From Bacteroidales bacterium (GTDB lineage Bacteria; Bacteroidota; Bacteroidia; Bacteroidales; WCHB1-69), in assembly GCA_031273515.1 (NCBI GenBank), contig JAISRU010000119.1, forward strand, positions 1 through 5,788: a DNA stretch of 5,788 nt. Direction: 5' to 3'. Position 1 is the first letter of the stretch. Each line of letters opens with the position of its first letter. The notes under the pieces were generated by a model. The model was given only the letters and a program-made list of their open reading frames with translations, was not told the origin of the DNA and did not search any database. The position numbers were made by a program, and so were the translations under genes. Positions 1 through 5,688 of the stretch are shown here, piece after piece.

Positions 1-686
1 AATCCGAAATCATTGCGAAAATAAGCGGCAGGCATATTAGTGGCTAACATAGCTGCTTCGATGGGCAATGTTGCCGATCCGCACATAAAATCAATAAAAT
101 CACAATCGGCTTTCCATCCGCTAAGCGCAATTAATCCTGCCGCCAAAACTTCATTGAGCGCTGAAAAATGCCGCGTGGTTTTGTATCCTCTCATATACAA
201 AGCCGAACCGGAAGTGTCTAACGACACACTGCATTGAGAACCTGAAATATAAATATCCACAATCAGTTGAGGATATTGTTTGTCTACGTTTGGACGACAA
301 TTATATTTGTCCCTGAATCGATCGCATAAAGCGTCTTTAGCCAACAGACTCGCATATTGCGCATTAGAAAAAATCGATTGATTGGTAAGGGCATGCATGC
401 AAAAAGAACCTTTTCCCGAAATATATTTTTCAAAAGGAATATTGAATATACGTCTGTAATATTGCTCATTGGTATGAAATTCAAACACTGCAACCGGCTG
501 TAACACTCTTAGTATTGTTCTGCAGCAATAATTTACTTTATACATCAAGGCTTTATCGCCCCAAAATTCCACTGCCCGATGCAGCAAAGAAACATCTTTT
601 GCCCCAAGTTTGCGTAATTCGTCTGCAGCAACAGATTCCAGACCCATAAATGTTTTGGCGATATATCTTGTTAATCTGTTTTCCAT
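1..686 (-). CDS. RlmL-like THUMP-domain 23S rRNA methyltransferase, N-terminal part (cut by window start)
   Basis: The minus frame is open for 228 codons from an ATG at 686 and leaves the window at base 1, so the C-terminal half is missing. The product begins MENRLTRYIAKTFMGLE. Residues about 50-168 fit a THUMP RNA-binding domain ending in LDTSGSALYMRGY (156-168), which is typical of the RlmL/UPF0020 family. It continues into NEVLAAGLI and the SAM-binding motif DFMCGSATLPIEAA (199-212). Family members are cytoplasmic enzymes that N2-methylate guanine in 23S rRNA; E. coli RlmL corresponds to the N-terminal part of the RlmKL fusion. The usual motif is DPMCGSGT; here Pro is Phe200 and the second Gly is Ala205. 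The start follows the A-rich stretch GTAAAAAA with no Shine-Dalgarno. The gene lies 80 bases downstream of tRNA-Thr and may be read through from it, since I found no terminator or clear promoter between them. The family assignment is firm; the exact methylated base is inferred. Confidence 0.9.
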   Translation of the reverse strand, partial: MENRLTRYIAKTFMGLESVAADELRKLGAKDVSLLHRAVEFWGDKALMYKVNYCCRTILRVLQPVAVFEFHTNEQYYRRIFNIPFEKYISGKGSFCMHALTNQSIFSNAQYASLLAKDALCDRFRDKYNCRPNVDKQYPQLIVDIYISGSQCSVSLDTSGSALYMRGYKTTRHFSALNEVLAAGLIALSGWKADCDFIDFMCGSATLPIEAAMLATNMPAAYFRNDFG

Positions 687-766
687 TTTTTTACAAAATC
701 AATTTGCAAGTGTTTTTATTTATCTTCAAAATGCTGCTTATGTCCATGAATTCGCAACTGTTTTTG

Positions 767-839
<73 letters not shown>

Positions 840-851
840 ATTTCCGTTCTG

Positions 852-859
852 CAAAAGTA
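852..859 (-). promoter_or_regulatory. Bacteroidota-type -7 box (TACTTTTG) for tRNA-Thr
   Basis: TACTTTTG matches the Bacteroidota sigma-ABfr -7 consensus TAnnTTTG. It lies 12 bases before the first base of tRNA-Thr, which would put transcription start about 6 bases ahead of the mature 5' end. I see no clear TTTG at the expected -33 distance, so the call rests on the -7 box and its position. Confidence 0.55.
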
Positions 860-961
860 CTAAATTTTTGCTTTACTTTTGCATATTGAATACTTTTTTA
901 TCAAAATACAAATTTATTCCTGTCGAAACAATCCTGTTCTTCTTGTGAGAAGGCAAAATTA

Positions 962-1729
962 TCATAAGGTAAAGTTCTGTTTTACAATTCCTTTACGGAA
1001 AAAGACAATGCCGACAGCATATAAATCGATGCTTATACTGACATTGGGATCGGCTTGTATTTTTTTCCACACGTTTCTCATTTCTTTCGAGCAATAGATG
1101 TCAGAGAGAATGAATATGGTATTGTTTTTCGCATGATTTTTTACAAAAGAAAAATAACGACTAATGGAATCGCAACTATGAGCGCTGTTGATAAAAAAAA
1201 GATCAATGTCTTTGGATTTGTCTGCAAAAAGGGCAATCGCTGCATCGGAATCCGTATTGATTAATTCAATATTGGTTAAATGCAGTTGTTCAAAGACTTT
1301 GGAAGCAATTTCTGCCATTTCGGGATTGAGTTCCACCGTAAAAACAGTTGCATTTGGAGTGGCTTTTGCCAGACAAACTGTGTCAATTCCCAGAGACGTC
1401 CCTAACTCGACAATGGAACAAAGATGATAATGCCGTACTAAATTATGCAAAATACATCCGACTTTGACAGAATTACACAAACGTTTCCTCGACCGATTTC
1501 GTTGAGAAGCAACAAGACCGTATTTTCGATTCACCTGCGAATCCCTTACTTCTGATTTCTGTTGGATTTTCAGTAATTGTTTACCGATTTTTTCAATATG
1601 TATCCGGTTATTGGTAAATTTCTTTTGTTTTAATACGGAAATAATAAAATCATAAACAAAAGCGGAATGAACCCAGCGTTTTCTTTTACATTGATAGTGG
1701 ATATATGCAAAAATTTTAAAAAACATCAT
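962..1729 (-). CDS. Class I SAM-dependent methyltransferase, O-methyltransferase-like
   Basis: The product is a 255-residue protein when started at ATG 1729. An in-frame GTG at 1756 would add nine residues, but it lies inside the terminator hairpin of the upstream tRNA, so I reject it; ATG 1726 is equally possible. Residues 19-28 (WVHSAFVYDF) resemble the HSPFVYD signature that opens a group of Bacteroidota methyltransferases. The SAM-binding motif I is IVELGTSLGID (about 106-116), and the acidic ribose-binding residue is Glu133 in VFTVELNPEMAE. Later come IDLFFINSAHS (about 175-185) and FILSDIYCSKEM with a following VW, matching the metal/SAM-proximal segments of O-methyltransferases (Methyltransf_24-like). 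Where relatives usually read FID.xH, this protein has Asn181. The substrate is unknown and nothing nearby suggests one. The region between motifs HSAFVYD and ELGTS is rich in Lys and Arg. The protein is probably cytoplasmic. It follows initiator tRNA-fMet by 51 bases, separated by the hairpin, so its promoter is unclear. Confidence 0.8.
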   Translation of the reverse strand: MMFFKIFAYIHYQCKRKRWVHSAFVYDFIISVLKQKKFTNNRIHIEKIGKQLLKIQQKSEVRDSQVNRKYGLVASQRNRSRKRLCNSVKVGCILHNLVRHYHLCSIVELGTSLGIDTVCLAKATPNATVFTVELNPEMAEIASKVFEQLHLTNIELINTDSDAAIALFADKSKDIDLFFINSAHSCDSISRYFSFVKNHAKNNTIFILSDIYCSKEMRNVWKKIQADPNVSISIDLYAVGIVFFRKGIVKQNFTL

Positions 1730-1742
1730 TATGAACACATAA

Positions 1743-1779
1743 AATAAAAGTCTCACAATCGGATTGCAAGACTTTTATT
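1743..1779 (-). terminator. Rho-independent terminator of tRNA-fMet
   Basis: On the minus strand a long hairpin begins two bases after the tRNA. Arms 1763-1779 and 1743-1759 form a 17-bp stem with two G-T wobbles around a CCG loop (1760-1762). The 3' arm runs into a T-rich stretch (TTTTATTTTAT). Position and shape fit a terminator for the upstream tRNA. The A-rich 5' side means the hairpin could also fold on the plus strand, but no plus-strand gene needs it. Confidence 0.75.
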
Positions 1780-1780
1780 G

Positions 1781-1852
1781 TTGCGGAGACAGGACTCGAA
1801 CCTGCGGCCTCCGGGTTATGAGCCCGACGAGCTACCACTGCTCTACTCCGCG
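1781..1852 (-). tRNA. Initiator tRNA-fMet (anticodon CAU)
   Basis: A 72-nt cloverleaf is visible: acceptor CGCGGAG / CTCCGCA, D arm GAGC...GCTC, anticodon stem TCGGG / CCCGG around CTCATAA, and T arm GCAGG-TTCGAGT-CCTGT. Two features mark it as the initiator rather than elongator tRNA-Met: the unpaired C1-A72 at the acceptor end and three consecutive G-C pairs below the anticodon loop. The discriminator is A and CCA is not encoded. It is followed by a strong hairpin terminator and preceded by a TATCTTTG box. Confidence 0.97.
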
Positions 1853-1887
1853 GTCAACTCCGTTTTCTTTCCAGAAAATCAGATTTG

Positions 1888-1895
1888 CAAAGATA
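1888..1895 (-). promoter_or_regulatory. Bacteroidota-type -7 box (TATCTTTG) for tRNA-fMet
   Basis: TATCTTTG is an exact match to TAnnTTTG. It sits 35 bases before the tRNA, leaving a leader of roughly 28 bases. A TTGG (1911-1914) lies 15 bases further upstream and could serve as the -33 element, with an AT-rich spacer between. This is the best complete promoter in the window. Confidence 0.65.
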
Positions 1896-2040
1896 CAAAA
1901 AAATATAATACCAATTGAATATTATTGCGTTTTTTTTACAAGAGAGCGCTTATGATCAATCTAAATACATGGTAGAATGTCATTTATCTTTTGTCTGAAC
2001 TGCTGATTTATGTGATTTAATTGATGGACTATGATTATTA

Positions 2041-2072
2041 GTGAACGAGTGGACAAGTGAACGAGTGGACAA
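2041..2072. repeat. 16-bp perfect tandem duplication built from GTGRACRA octamers
   Basis: Positions 2041-2056 and 2057-2072 are identical. Each copy consists of two related octamers, GTGAACGA and GTGGACAA, so the underlying period is 8 bp. The same octamer family recurs at 2219-2250. It does not code in any frame and ends next to the left arm of the inverted repeat. Confidence 0.85.
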
Positions 2073-2097
2073 GAGTGCAAAGCGACGAAGAAATTTG

Positions 2098-2203
2098 CAC
2101 ACAGATGACACAGATTATACAGAAGCACACAGATTTTTTTATTGCACAGAGTTCCATAGAGAAGATGCAGAGTTACACAGAGGTAAAATCCTGTAAATCC
2201 TGA
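2098..2203. repeat. Degenerate 9-bp repeats (CACAGAT, CACAGAG and AAATCCTG types)
   Basis: Three related low-complexity blocks follow each other. Block 2098-2134 has units such as CACACAGAT, GACACAGAT and TATACAGAA. Block 2144-2183 has GCACAGAGT, TCCATAGAG and TACACAGAG. Block 2186-2203 holds AAATCCTGT followed by AAATCCTGA. All have a period near 9 bp. Similar CACAGAT / CACAGAG strings are, from general knowledge, dispersed in many environmental bacterial genomes. The blocks are non-coding as far as I can see. Confidence 0.7.
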
Positions 2204-2218
2204 TTCAGACAATAAACA

Positions 2219-2250
2219 GTGGACGAGTAGACGATAGAACAAGTGGACGA
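2219..2250. repeat. Second GTGRACRA octamer array (four units)
   Basis: Four consecutive octamers read GTGGACGA, GTAGACGA, TAGAACAA and GTGGACGA. They belong to the same family as the duplication at 2041-2072 but are more decayed, and they lie inside the inverted repeat while the first array lies outside it. Confidence 0.75.
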
Positions 2251-2301
2251 GAAAGATTACGAACAAATATTCTGCGGGAAACATTTCTTTGTCGCTTTGC
2301 A

Positions 2302-2334
2302 CAATTTTCAATTCTCAATTCTCAATTCTCAATT
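2302..2334. repeat. Heptamer tandem repeat (ATTCTCA; TGAGAAT on minus)
   Basis: Three perfect ATTCTCA units (2311-2331) are preceded by one variant, ATTTTCA (2304-2310), and flanked by partial units. The array overlaps the 3' end of the glycosyltransferase gene, whose final Ile-Glu-Asn and TGA stop are read from it. It also touches the right arm of the inverted repeat. Confidence 0.85.
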
Positions 2335-3059
2335 AATTTACGTATTATCATGGAAGGATATCCGTAGAGAATGGCTAAAAGACACAAGACCGTATTCAGG
2401 ATGCTGATGCGTAAAAAATCTTCCTTAGGACGAAAATGCGAAATCCTGTTCTCCCGCGTCGGATAGTGAACCTGTATCGGGACAGTAAGAATCGGTATTC
2501 CTCTCCATGCACATCGGACTAACAATTCCAGTTCGGCTTCGTAACGACAGGTGATTGGCAACATCCTTTTCATGCTGTCTAAAGGATAAAGCCGATAGCC
2601 AGACTGTGTATCTGGAAGTCTGCGCGCCGTCTGCAACGTGAACCAGAAATTGGAAAACTTGTTGGCAAACACACTCCCCTTCGACATATTGGGATGATCG
2701 AAAGAACGAACTCCCGTTATAAACGTATGAGGATGCTCCATCAAAACTTCCATGAAAGCCGCAATATCTTCTGCCGAATGTTGTCCGTCGGCATCGAGGG
2801 TCAGCGCATAGGAAAAACCCCTTTGACGCGCCTGACGAAATCCCTGCTTCAGAGCGTAGCCCTTGCCTTTGTTGGTCGGATACGATACAGGCAAAATCGT
2901 ATCGCCATAAGATAACAATATATCGGTCGTGCCGTCGGTCGAACCATCATTGACAACAATAACATCATCCGTATAGTCCAAAACCGAATTAATGACGGCG
3001 GCAATTGTTTTTTCAGAATTATAGACAGGAATCACGACACACACTCCCTGTTTTGTCAT
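2322..3059 (-). CDS. Family 2 glycosyltransferase (GT-A fold)
   Basis: The product is 245 residues from ATG 3059. A TTG at 3095 could add 12 residues, but MTKQGVCVVIPVYN is the usual distance from start to first strand. GT2 landmarks appear in order: VVIPVYNS (8-15), DDVIVVNDGSTDGT (31-44), NKGKGYALKQGF (63-74), the metal-binding DAD in LTLDADGQH (89-91), and DTQSGYRLYP (150-159) in the acceptor region. A hydrophobic C-terminal segment (ILNTVLCLLAILYGYPSMII) suggests membrane association. Such enzymes move a sugar from a nucleotide donor to a lipid or polyprenyl acceptor at the inner face of the membrane; the substrate cannot be read here. It is the last gene after LolA-like and hot-dog genes, 42 bases behind the latter, in a layout resembling aryl-polyene / flexirubin-type clusters, where a GT2 is a common member. 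Its last codons and stop lie in a heptamer repeat, so the C-terminus may be slightly altered relative to relatives. Confidence 0.9.
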   Translation of the reverse strand: MTKQGVCVVIPVYNSEKTIAAVINSVLDYTDDVIVVNDGSTDGTTDILLSYGDTILPVSYPTNKGKGYALKQGFRQARQRGFSYALTLDADGQHSAEDIAAFMEVLMEHPHTFITGVRSFDHPNMSKGSVFANKFSNFWFTLQTARRLPDTQSGYRLYPLDSMKRMLPITCRYEAELELLVRCAWRGIPILTVPIQVHYPTRENRISHFRPKEDFLRISILNTVLCLLAILYGYPSMIIRKLIEN

Positions 3060-3101
3060 TGTTGCGTTCAGACTGACGTAATCCGTTGTTTTCAATTGCG
3101 T

Positions 3102-3470
3102 TTAGATTAATTCCATGTTTATTCTTGCAAAGACAATGTCTTCCGCATAAATCTTCACCTGAACCTGATACGACTTTCGATCGACTGTTTCCTCCCACGT
3201 CAGACTGTATTTTACTGCCGCATGGACAGTCGGGATCAGCGGATGCGAAAACTTGGCGGTCTTCACTTTTCTTATCTGACAATCGGTCTGTCTTAGAAAA
3301 GAAAACAATTCTTTCGCTATTTGGATCAGACACACTCCGGGCGTGATGGGATTGTTGGGAAAATGAGCAGCATAAATAGCATGTTCCCCATTGAGACGCA
3401 AGGTGAAATCCGTTTGATTGTCCGAAACATTCGTCTGATTTGTGATTGAAAAAAAAATGTCTTTCAGCAT
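3102..3470 (-). CDS. FabZ-like hot-dog protein (3-hydroxyacyl-ACP dehydratase family)
   Basis: The product is 122 residues from ATG 3470, shorter than typical FabZ (about 145). The signature HFPNNPITPGVCLIQIAKEL starts at His36 and matches the active-site helix of FabA/FabZ dehydratases (HFPxxPxxPGVL...E). His36 matches the catalytic His. The position 14 residues later, which is Glu in E. coli FabZ, is Gln50 here. The remainder (VKTAKFSHPLIPTVHAAVKY onward) fits the beta sheet of a single hot-dog domain. The expected role is dehydration, or binding, of a 3-hydroxyacyl chain on an acyl carrier protein in the cytoplasm, for a specialised lipid or polyene rather than housekeeping fatty acids; this is inferred from its neighbours. 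The gene starts 15 bases after the LolA-like gene, so the two are very likely co-transcribed. The Gln may be characteristic of a Bacteroidota subfamily; whether it is catalytically active is open. Confidence 0.82.
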   Translation of the reverse strand: MLKDIFFSITNQTNVSDNQTDFTLRLNGEHAIYAAHFPNNPITPGVCLIQIAKELFSFLRQTDCQIRKVKTAKFSHPLIPTVHAAVKYSLTWEETVDRKSYQVQVKIYAEDIVFARINMELI

Positions 3471-3485
3471 ACGAACCTGTTTGTT

Positions 3486-4136
3486 TTAATCTGTGGAGAA
3501 TTGACTTGACGCAATCGCGCCGTTTAGCGTTTTATCCGATAAAAGGATGTCGGTTTTATCTCCCGACAGTTCATTGAGGATGATTTCCGTCGCCAGATAA
3601 TCTTTTGTCGAAATCTTTATTTCTATCGATGCATAAACTGCTTTCAACTGTTTGGACACAGGCGTTAACTTCACCCATAAGACGCTCTTATCCTGTTGAA
3701 TCCGGTAATAATCGACGGTGAAATCTTTGTTGTCCCGCAATCCGTTGCCGTTGACAGTCGAGATAATAAAGTATGCCAATTGTTTAAACATCTTGCCCGA
3801 ACCAAGACTTTCGCCTTTGCCATTCCTGATGCTTACCTTGTCTTGATGCAAAATCAATGTCAATACGGCAGGATGCGTATATTCCCATCGCAAAGAAGAA
3901 GGCGTTTTGTAGAGCAATATCCCCTTGGAAACCGATTTATGGGTCAGCAATACGGATGATTTTTCTTCCGTAAACTTACATTGTAAGGACGTTATGTTTC
4001 GGGAGGCTTCCATGATTTTCTTTTCCACCTCTGTTTTGGCGGCGTTGGTCAGCAATATGGCATCCCGAGGCTGAGCAATCGCCTTGCCCGTGTAGAAAAA
4101 CGAAATCAGAACAAGTAATCTAACAAAAACATTCAT
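3486..4136 (-). CDS. LolA-like periplasmic outer-membrane lipoprotein carrier
   Basis: The product is 216 residues from ATG 4136. A TTG two codons upstream is possible but unnecessary. The N-terminus MNVFVRLLVLISFFYTGKAIA is a signal peptide with likely cleavage after Ala21 (AIA-QP), so the protein is periplasmic. There is no lipobox Cys. The mature part carries the LolA pattern: ITSLQCKFTEEKSSVLLTHK, then VSKGILLYKTPSSLRWEYTHP, then alternating strands of an open beta barrel that would hold an acyl chain. LolA shuttles lipoproteins from LolCDE to the outer membrane. Paralogues next to lipid biosynthesis genes, as here, are thought to carry other lipids outward. It follows the aminotransferase by 44 bases and precedes the hot-dog gene by 15. 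I judge it a pathway-specific paralogue rather than the housekeeping lolA, because of this context; the sequence alone does not prove that. Confidence 0.85.
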   Translation of the reverse strand: MNVFVRLLVLISFFYTGKAIAQPRDAILLTNAAKTEVEKKIMEASRNITSLQCKFTEEKSSVLLTHKSVSKGILLYKTPSSLRWEYTHPAVLTLILHQDKVSIRNGKGESLGSGKMFKQLAYFIISTVNGNGLRDNKDFTVDYYRIQQDKSVLWVKLTPVSKQLKAVYASIEIKISTKDYLATEIILNELSGDKTDILLSDKTLNGAIASSQFSTD

Positions 4137-4180
4137 GTGCAATTGTTTTATGTACCTTCATACAATCGATTGTCGTTGGA

Positions 4181-5494
4181 TCAGGAATGATTTTCATGGA
4201 ACTTTTTCAATCTGTACTCCAGATCGGGAAACTGACTGCGATTGACCAACGACACACAGGCGCGTAAACCCTCTAAACGTTCGCTGCCCGTTATCGCCAA
4301 TGAGATAGCGCTGATGCCGTAATATAAAAATTCTCTCAGCAGTTCTTCTCCCGTTAATCCGGGATAGGAAATGGTGAAATAAAATCCGTCGGAAAGAATT
4401 TTATCTTCGTCCCTGTCGTAGACAATCCGAAAACCGTTGTCGGTAAAAATCTTTTTCATGATATGGGCTTTTTCGCCATAATCTTTTAGCGCCTCGACAA
4501 AGTTATAACTGCCATCGTTACAGGCTTTCAGGATAGCAGCCATCGCATATTGCACAGAATGAGAAGTTCCCGAACTAAGCGAATATACCGTTCCGTACAC
4601 CATGGCGCGACCCAAACTGTCCGTACCGAAATAAGGCAGCAAATCGGGATAGCGTCCTTTGTACAGACTTTCGGAAATGACCATCACACCCAGACGTTCT
4701 CCCGCATAACTGAAGGCTTTCGACGCCGAAATAAGCAAAACATATTTGTCTGTATATCGAGCAATCGTCGCCTGATAGGGAGGAAGTCCGGGAACAGCTA
4801 TATCCTGACGAAAATCCATCCCGAAATAAGCAAGGTCTTCCACGACGATTGTATCATATTTTTGGGCAAGATTGGCGATAATTTGCAGCTCCTTATCGGT
4901 GAAACATATCCATGACGGATTGTTGGGATTGGAATAAATAATGGAATGAATATTTCCTTTGGACAGATAACTTTCTAATTTATCGTACAGTTTTTCACCT
5001 CGATAGTTGTAGACGTCGAAGGTTTCGTATTTAGCTCCCAGAATACGGTGCTGTTGTTTTTGGACAGGGAATCCGGGGTCGATAAAGAGGGTGGTATCCT
5101 TGTCTTTTTGCAGACGCTGGAAAGTCAGGAAGACCGAAAATCCGCCCTGCATCGACCCTACTGTTGGAATGCAACTGTCGGGAGAAACGTCGATGTTCAT
5201 AAAGTTTTTGCAGAAGCGGGACATCTCTGTTTTCAGTTCGGGTATTCCTTCGATGTCGGGATAGATAGCAGCGACTCCCTGCTGTAATGCCGCAATCTGC
5301 GCTTCGACGCCAATTTGGACGGGAGGTAATCCCGGAATGCCCATTTCCATGCGGATAAATTGTTCTCCGCTTGCTTTTTCTATTTCATTGATCAGCTTTT
5401 TTATCTCGCGAATCGACGCTGTTCCTATATTGCTGATCCCACTTTCTTCTATTTTCTGCTTTACGATCTCGTATTTAATAGGTGTATCTTGCAT
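4181..5494 (-). CDS. PLP-dependent aminotransferase, fold type I (class I/II)
   Basis: The product is a full-length 437-residue protein from ATG 5494; AAAAGGGA lies six bases upstream and may act as a weak ribosome site. Key family residues are visible: YSNPNNPSW (187-195) with the cofactor-contacting Asn, VVEDLAYFG (217-225) with Asp220 for the pyridine nitrogen, ISASKAFSYAGERLG (255-269) with Lys259 as the Schiff-base lysine and Arg267 for phosphate, and Arg411 (LRACVSLV) as the probable substrate-carboxylate Arg. It is cytoplasmic and transfers amino groups between an amino acid and a 2-oxoacid; the amino acid cannot be read from the sequence. The N-terminal segment EMGIPGLPP replaces the common GEPDFDTP-type loop, and GLPP recurs at 236-239. 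It heads the four-gene run, with a TACTTTTG box upstream. The spacing of 44 bases to the LolA-like gene allows co-transcription, but a functional link is unproven. Confidence 0.92.
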   Translation of the reverse strand: MQDTPIKYEIVKQKIEESGISNIGTASIREIKKLINEIEKASGEQFIRMEMGIPGLPPVQIGVEAQIAALQQGVAAIYPDIEGIPELKTEMSRFCKNFMNIDVSPDSCIPTVGSMQGGFSVFLTFQRLQKDKDTTLFIDPGFPVQKQQHRILGAKYETFDVYNYRGEKLYDKLESYLSKGNIHSIIYSNPNNPSWICFTDKELQIIANLAQKYDTIVVEDLAYFGMDFRQDIAVPGLPPYQATIARYTDKYVLLISASKAFSYAGERLGVMVISESLYKGRYPDLLPYFGTDSLGRAMVYGTVYSLSSGTSHSVQYAMAAILKACNDGSYNFVEALKDYGEKAHIMKKIFTDNGFRIVYDRDEDKILSDGFYFTISYPGLTGEELLREFLYYGISAISLAITGSERLEGLRACVSLVNRSQFPDLEYRLKKFHENHS

Positions 5495-5532
5495 GATTTA
5501 TCCCTTTTGATTATTCCTGAAATTTTAGATTA

Positions 5533-5540
5533 CAAAAGTA
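5533..5540 (-). promoter_or_regulatory. Bacteroidota-type -7 box (TACTTTTG) for the aminotransferase run
   Basis: TACTTTTG matches TAnnTTTG and lies 38 bases before the aminotransferase ATG, giving a leader of about 30 bases. It is the same octamer as in front of tRNA-Thr. A TTTTG lies just upstream but is too close to be a -33 element; I see no well-placed one. It would drive the four-gene run. Confidence 0.5.
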
Positions 5541-5604
5541 CACAAAAGAATTGAAAATTTTCAGTCATGCCATTCGGACGCTAATAATCCACGTCGCCGT
5601 ACCC

Positions 5605-5632
5605 GTAGAGACGTAGCAGGCTACGTCTCTAC
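5605..5632. repeat. 28-nt near-perfect palindrome (13-bp stem, AG loop)
   Basis: Arms 5605-5617 (GTAGAGACGTAGC) and 5620-5632 (GCTACGTCTCTAC) are perfect reverse complements separated by AG. No T tract follows on either strand, so it is not a standard terminator. Similar GTAGAGACG...CGTCTCTAC hairpins are, from general knowledge, dispersed intergenic repeats in various bacteria. It lies 65 bases upstream of the aminotransferase promoter box. Confidence 0.85.
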
Positions 5633-5688
5633 ATTGTGCACATTTACTTCAACACACACTACTTTCAACGAACGATTTTGCGTCGTCG

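Larger units (their letters stand above)
2075..2302. repeat. 20-nt inverted repeat bracketing a 228-bp repeat mosaic
   Basis: The left arm 2075-2094 (starts GTGCAAAGCGAC) is the reverse complement of the right arm 2283-2302 (ends GTCGCTTTGCAC) with one mismatch. Between the arms lie the 9-bp CACAGA-type repeats and the second octamer array. The arrangement looks like terminal inverted repeats of a small non-autonomous element, but there is no transposase and no evident target-site duplication. It could equally be two opposed copies of a dispersed repeat. Confidence 0.55.
1896..2321. other. Gene-free stretch made of mosaic short repeats
   Basis: I see no credible gene between tRNA-fMet and the glycosyltransferase. 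A 116-codon open frame on the minus strand (2311-1961) translates the repeats and shows no domain. Most of the stretch consists of degenerate tandem repeats of 7-, 8- and 9-bp period, listed separately, and a 20-nt inverted repeat brackets the central part. About 1915-2040 is plain AT-rich sequence with nothing recognisable. Confidence 0.7.

Noticed and set aside
284..493. 69-codon minus-strand frame in a different phase from the rlmL-like gene
   Set aside because: The THUMP methyltransferase frame covers this region continuously with clear family motifs.
925..961. Weak hairpin (CTTCT / AGAAG) after the SAM methyltransferase stop as a terminator
   Set aside because: The stem is only five base pairs and no T tract follows; not distinguishable from chance.
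1764..1955. Plus-strand frame containing CGDRTRTCGLRVMSPTSY
   Set aside because: It is the antisense reading of initiator tRNA-fMet and its leader.
1961..2311. 116-codon minus-strand open frame, rich in Leu, Cys and His, looking like a small membrane protein
   Set aside because: It is a translation of the degenerate 8- and 9-bp repeats and the inverted repeat, with repeat-derived composition, no domain and no promoter.
3060..3095. TTG start adding 12 residues to the glycosyltransferase
   Set aside because: ATG 3059 places the first GT2 strand at the usual distance, and the extra residues match nothing in the family.
4550..4915. 121-codon plus-strand frame opposite the aminotransferase
   Set aside because: It is a shadow of a strongly supported gene; the composition is Arg/Ile-rich with no recognisable domain.
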